NCBI GenBank assembly: GCA_018058125.1 | Contig: JAGPCH010000026.1 | Coordinates: 1-10,296, forward strand | Direction: 5' to 3' | Length of the DNA stretch: 10,296 bases | Source: Ignavibacteria bacterium | GTDB lineage: Bacteria; Bacteroidota; Ignavibacteria; Tepidaquicellales; Tepidaquicellaceae | In this document: positions 7,597 through 10,296 of the stretch, piece by piece | How positions within the stretch are numbered: position 1 is the first letter of the stretch | Layout: each line of letters begins with the position of its first letter | Notes under the pieces: generated by a model | What the model was told of the DNA's origin: nothing | What the model saw: the letters and a program-made list of their open reading frames with translations, nothing else | Databases searched by the model: none | Made by a program: the position numbers and the translations under genes

Positions 7597-7755
7597 TTAT
7601 GGATGTCTTACAAATTCATCACTTACTGTAAGTTTTTTTCTGCCTTTGGCTCTTCTTCTTGCAATAACTTTTCTGCCGTTTTTAGTTGCCATTCTTTCTC
7701 TGAAACCGTGCTTGTTCTTTCTCTTCCGGTTGCTTGGCTGATATGTTCTTTTCAT
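7597..7755 (-). CDS. rpmH: 50S ribosomal protein L34
   Basis: A 52-codon gene read on the - strand from ATG at 7753-7755 to TAA at 7597-7599. The product begins [20 protein letters not shown] and continues with [20 protein letters not shown], the near-invariant L34 sequence, then a short tail [13 protein letters not shown]34 is a basic protein of the large ribosomal subunit. The first 40 residues match the family consensus closely; the tail is a little longer than the 44-46 residue E. coli form. It leads the rnpA-yidD-yidC cluster, with 11 bases to rnpA. No dnaA gene lies upstream, where it often does in other phyla. Confidence 0.98.
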   Translation of the reverse strand: MKRTYQPSNRKRKNKHGFRERMATKNGRKVIARRRAKGRKKLTVSDEFVRHP

Positions 7756-7781
7756 TTCTTATTTAGTTTATTGAATGTTGC

Positions 7782-7811
7782 CAAAATACTAATGTTAAAG
7801 AAGAATTTCAA
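7782..7811 (-). promoter_or_regulatory. Candidate Bacteroidota-type promoter for rpmH-rnpA-yidD-yidC
   Basis: On the - strand, TTG (7809-7811) and TATTTTG (7782-7788) are separated by 20 bases, close to the -33 TTTG / -7 TAnnTTTG pattern of Bacteroidota sigma factor, though the -7 box is one T short. It would start transcription about 20 bases before rpmH. An imperfectly centred inverted repeat GAATTTC-N11-GAAATTC (7803-7827) overlaps the -33 element. The match is modest in very AT-rich DNA. Confidence 0.3.
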
Positions 7812-7870
7812 GGAATTAATGAAATTCAAAATCAAAATTATTAAATTGTCCGATGTAAAAATCTGTACTC

Positions 7871-8470
7871 TTATATGCCAATTCCGGTACCGACATAGAA
7901 AAACGGAGTACCGCTTTCATATGGTGAGTTTATATTATTCAGCAGATCAAATTTTATCCCGGCATTTATTGTAGCAATTTTTGAAATTGCTTTACTGTAA
8001 CCTGCTCCTAAAAACAAAAAAGGAACTGCCTGATTAATTGTAGTATTCTGAGTTGTCTGGAAATTTGAATACGAATCATACTCAAATTCTGCCTTCAGAT
8101 AAAATTCTCGTATCGGATTATATTGAAAAAATACATTTCCGCCAAATGTATTGGAATTTATGGAAGTCTGATTTGACTGACCTTCATTTACTGTCTGCCA
8201 AGAATAATTATAAATAAACTGCAAACCACTGGAGAGTTCGGGAGAAAATTGATAACCGATAAGCGGAGTAAGACTGATTTGATTATAATCCCCAAAAGTT
8301 GCTCCGACATTTCCTCCTACAAACCACTTCTTAGCTTTTGTTCCCGCTGCCGGTATATTATCAGCGGTATTCTGTTCTAAATTGAAATCTTCAGCTTTCA
8401 CTTCCGAAAATACCATAACTGTAAATACAAAAATTACTAAATTCCTGCAAATGCTAAAGTATGTCTTCAT
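7871..8470 (-). CDS. Small outer-membrane beta-barrel protein, function unknown
   Basis: A 199-residue secreted protein. A signal peptide is clear: MKTYFSICRN, hydrophobic core LVIFVFTVMVF, likely cleavage at SEVKA-ED after residue 26. After a short linker, the mature part (about 48-199) shows alternating polar/hydrophobic strands typical of an 8-stranded barrel, such as KWFVGGNVGATFGDYN, SLTPLIGYQFSPEL, NTFGGNVFFQYNP, EFYLKAEFEYDS and FLFLGAGYSKAI, separated by polar turns. It resembles the OMP_b-brl family that includes OmpW/OmpA-like small barrels, but I do not recognise a specific member. The last strand ends GTPFFYVGTGIGI, without the usual terminal aromatic residue. Spacing of 71 bases upstream and 115 downstream suggests its own transcript. 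Confidence 0.85.
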   Translation of the reverse strand: MKTYFSICRNLVIFVFTVMVFSEVKAEDFNLEQNTADNIPAAGTKAKKWFVGGNVGATFGDYNQISLTPLIGYQFSPELSSGLQFIYNYSWQTVNEGQSNQTSINSNTFGGNVFFQYNPIREFYLKAEFEYDSYSNFQTTQNTTINQAVPFLFLGAGYSKAISKIATINAGIKFDLLNNINSPYESGTPFFYVGTGIGI

Positions 8471-8541
8471 AATCTAAAATTTTAATTTATTGATGTTTAA
8501 AAATAATACAAAATATAGTGGATTAAAAGATAAAATTAATA

Positions 8542-8778
8542 TTAAAAAGAAAGTATTGATCTTAGTTTGTTTTCGTCAATCTTAAATTTTGCAAACATTC
8601 TTCCGTTTATTTCAAGTACGGGAATTTTATCTTTGTATTTATCAAATAACAGTTCATCACTGTTTATATCGACCTCGGAAAAATTAAAATTAAATTCATT
8701 CCGTAAAATTTGAATGTCTTTCTTCATTTCTTCGCACAAATGACAACCGGGTTTTGTAAACATTACTAAACTATTCAA
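8542..8778 (-). CDS. Glutaredoxin-like thiol-redox protein
   Basis: A 78-residue single-domain thioredoxin-fold protein. The redox motif C12-H-L-C15 follows the first strand (SLVMFTKPGCHLC), and the cis-proline P53 lies in KIPVLEING, so the active site is complete. It matches the short glutaredoxin-like/DUF836 group, cytoplasmic and probably a disulfide reductant; the partner is unknown. The start is taken as TTG at 8776-8778: it overlaps the lgt stop as TTGA (8775-8778), and using the later ATG (M6, at 8761-8763) would cut away most of the first strand. The gene is therefore translationally coupled to lgt. Confidence 0.88.
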   Translation of the reverse strand: MNSLVMFTKPGCHLCEEMKKDIQILRNEFNFNFSEVDINSDELLFDKYKDKIPVLEINGRMFAKFKIDENKLRSILSF

Positions 8779-9587
8779 TGTGTCTGAACAGATTTTGTTA
8801 TTAACTTTTTTTCATCACTGAGTTTTATATATAACAGAAAAACACCTATCAATATCATGACCAAAGAAATTATCTGAGCCTGACTCAGTCCCATTACAAT
8901 CCGTGGATTTAATCTTATCACTTCTATTATTAACCTTTCAATACCCGAGAGTATGAGATAATAAGCAAATATGATACCGCTTGTTTTATATTTATCTCTA
9001 CTTTTCCATAGAAACAGAAATATAAAAATCGCAGCAATGAATTCGTAAATGGAAGTCGGATGAACGAGTACTCCGGGTTTTGTAGGAACAGTTCCATTTA
9101 GATAACTGTATCCTAAAAACTCCCACATTGTCCCGTTTACTGGTATACCGTAATCTCCGTCCCCCGATAGATGACATCCTATCCTTGCAAATCCATAACC
9201 AATTGCTGCTCCCGGTGCCATAAGATCAAATATCTTTAATACAGATAATTTTTTGGATCTGCAATAAATTAATACGAGCACAATTGCAAATATCAATCCG
9301 CCATAGAATGTTAAGCCGGAAGGGGAGAGTAATACGTCTTTAGTAAGATAAGAAGATAAAGGTAAACCCCCTCCAAAATTCCATTCTTCTATTACATAAA
9401 ATAATTTGGATCCGACTATTCCTCCAATAAGACAGAGAAAAGTTATTGTTACGCTTATATTTTCATCCATTCCATTGCGCTTAAGTTCCCGGTTGAATAA
9501 AGAACTGGCCACCAGAAAGGTAATTCCAAGCATTAATCCGTAACTGTATACAGGAACCGGTCCAATCTCAAATAATTTGGGATACAT
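8775..9587 (-). CDS. lgt: Prolipoprotein diacylglyceryl transferase (variant active-site motif)
   Basis: A 270-residue multi-pass inner-membrane enzyme that transfers diacylglyceryl from phosphatidylglycerol to the lipobox cysteine of prolipoproteins, the first lipoprotein maturation step. About seven membrane helices are visible. Family landmarks: SYGLML (15-20, with Y16 matching E. coli Y26), GLTFYGGLIF (91-100), ARIGCHLSGDGDYG (134-147), HPTSIYE (176-182) and ERLIIEVIR (217-225), giving R135, R218 and E222 for E. coli R143, R239 and E243. It differs at N146 (here C138), E151 (here D143 or D145) and H103 (here Y95), with one extra residue in the motif. I recall this GRIGC..SGDGD form from Bacteroidota Lgt homologues. 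ATG at 9585-9587 overlaps the stop of the upstream gene by one base (TAATG). Confidence 0.93.
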   Translation of the reverse strand: MYPKLFEIGPVPVYSYGLMLGITFLVASSLFNRELKRNGMDENISVTITFLCLIGGIVGSKLFYVIEEWNFGGGLPLSSYLTKDVLLSPSGLTFYGGLIFAIVLVLIYCRSKKLSVLKIFDLMAPGAAIGYGFARIGCHLSGDGDYGIPVNGTMWEFLGYSYLNGTVPTKPGVLVHPTSIYEFIAAIFIFLFLWKSRDKYKTSGIIFAYYLILSGIERLIIEVIRLNPRIVMGLSQAQIISLVMILIGVFLLYIKLSDEKKLITKSVQTH

Positions 9588-10000
9588 TAATTTCCTTCCG
9601 TATAAACTTTAATGAATTTTTTTGTGGGGTCAAGAGTAAGTTTTATATTTTTTGGGTTAATTTTGAATTTGAAAAGTGTTTTGCTTTTATTGTATTTTTT
9701 GAGTATCAGGTCATACTCCAGATTTTTAAATTCGAAAAATTTATATTCAAAAACAGCATGACCTGCTTTAGAAATATCCAGCCGGGGGGCTGATAATCCT
9801 TCTATGTTGAATTCAAGCTCTTTCTTTTCAGGATTTATTTTTGGAATAATATTCATACGGTATTCAAAATTTTCAAACACCTTTTTTGTTCGGAATTCAA
9901 ACAGGATATAATCTTTTTCTAAAATATTATCATATGATCTTGATATATTAAGTTCATATTCAAAGTCAAGTTTATCAGGTCTAACTGCTCGGGTTCTCAT
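9587..10000 (-). CDS. Uncharacterised 137-residue protein, coupled to lgt
   Basis: I do not recognise this protein. It has no signal peptide and no membrane helix. It is rich in lysine, glutamate and phenylalanine, with alternating charged and aromatic residues in several stretches (ILFEFRTKKVFENFEYRMNI, HAVFEYKFFEFKNLEYDLIL, TLFKFKINPKNIKLTL), which suggests a compact beta-sandwich. No cysteine and no enzymatic motif is visible. Its TAA shares one base with the lgt ATG (TAATG), so translation of lgt is probably coupled to it. The ATG at 9998-10000 is the only plausible start, as the frame from the hisS stop region ends after seven codons. It lies 49 bases after hisS. Frame quality, length and coupling argue for a real gene. 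Confidence 0.8.
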   Translation of the reverse strand: MRTRAVRPDKLDFEYELNISRSYDNILEKDYILFEFRTKKVFENFEYRMNIIPKINPEKKELEFNIEGLSAPRLDISKAGHAVFEYKFFEFKNLEYDLILKKYNKSKTLFKFKINPKNIKLTLDPTKKFIKVYTEGN

Positions 10001-10049
10001 ATTGGAAAATTTATTTTAGTTTAATATTAAGATTCGAAAATTTTCAACA

Positions 10050-10296
10050 TTATACTAATAATCTTGAATTTATTTCCGACAGATCCGAAATTTGTTTTTC
10101 TGTACCATCAGACATCTTTTTTAATTTAAAGGAATTTGTTCTGATCTCCTCTTCTCCCAAGACAATAACGTACTCTGCATTTTGTCTGTTAGCTTCTTTC
10201 ATTTGCGATTTTACGCTTCTGTTAAGATAATCTGTATCACATCTGATATTTTCAGACCTCAGATCAGAGATTAATCTGACTGCAAGAATCCTAGAT
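10050..10296 (-). CDS. hisS: Histidyl-tRNA synthetase, C-terminal part (5' end outside window)
   Basis: The frame is open from the window edge to TAA at 10050-10052, giving about 81 residues of the C-terminal anticodon-binding domain. The visible segment contains LAVRLISDLRSENIRCDTDY, LNRSVKSQMKEANRQNAEYV and VLGEEEIRTNSFKLKKMSDG, a close match to the HisRS pattern 'D..L..QMK.AN..GA...ILGE.E'. HisRS charges tRNA-His in the cytoplasm; its catalytic core with motifs 1-3 would lie to the right, beyond the window. The gene ends normally at LLV. It is the first of the series hisS, unknown gene, lgt, glutaredoxin-like gene. Confidence 0.95.
   Translation of the reverse strand, partial: SRILAVRLISDLRSENIRCDTDYLNRSVKSQMKEANRQNAEYVIVLGEEEIRTNSFKLKKMSDGTEKQISDLSEINSRLLV

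Noticed and set aside
7603..7974. Open + strand frame of 123 codons
   Set aside because: It runs antisense through rpmH and into the outer-membrane protein gene; rpmH is unmistakable on the - strand.
8471..8541. Promoter or operator before the outer-membrane protein gene (TATATTTTG, TAAAATTTTA palindrome)
   Set aside because: No -33 TTG partner at a sensible distance, and such palindromes are common in DNA this AT-rich.

Overview
The window reads as chromosomal housekeeping DNA from a low-GC member of the Bacteroidota/Chlorobiota/Ignavibacteriota group. The support is a DUF3098 membrane protein typical of that group, a YidC with a large periplasmic domain and lysine at the groove position, AT-rich leaders with almost no Shine-Dalgarno signal, and a tmRNA tag ending YAMAA as remembered from Chlorobium and Cytophaga. 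The lineage is an inference; no rRNA or species marker is present. I see no mobile element, CRISPR array or tRNA gene.

Positions 1-4012 are read on the + strand. They hold the 3' end of a PstS-like phosphate-binding protein gene, a secreted protein of about 13 TPR units, an M20 dipeptidase with all its metal ligands, a small two-helix DUF3098 membrane protein, and ssrA (tmRNA).

Positions 4017-10296 are read on the - strand. In transcription order (right to left) they hold the 3' end of hisS, an unrecognised 137-aa protein, lgt with an altered active-site motif, a glutaredoxin-like protein, a small outer-membrane barrel protein, and then the cluster rpmH-rnpA-yidD-yidC followed by a glycosyltransferase family 9 gene. 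rpmH is only 52 codons and lies at 7597-7755. The two gene blocks converge at about 4012-4017: only 4 bases separate the tmRNA 3' end from the glycosyltransferase stop codon, and a perfect 13-bp inverted repeat lies just inside that gene.

Many of the - strand genes serve the cell envelope: lipoprotein lipidation (Lgt), membrane insertion (YidD, YidC), an outer-membrane barrel, and a probable LPS or cell-surface glycosyltransferase. RnpA, L34, HisRS and tmRNA serve RNA processing and translation. Three genes (yidD, the glutaredoxin-like gene and the glycosyltransferase gene) appear to use TTG starts; two of these are TTGA stop/start overlaps with the preceding gene.

Nothing here is clearly a new system. 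The points most worth a second look are the convergent junction with its inverted repeat, the asparagine-rich tmRNA tag, the divergent Lgt, and the unknown protein translationally coupled to Lgt.
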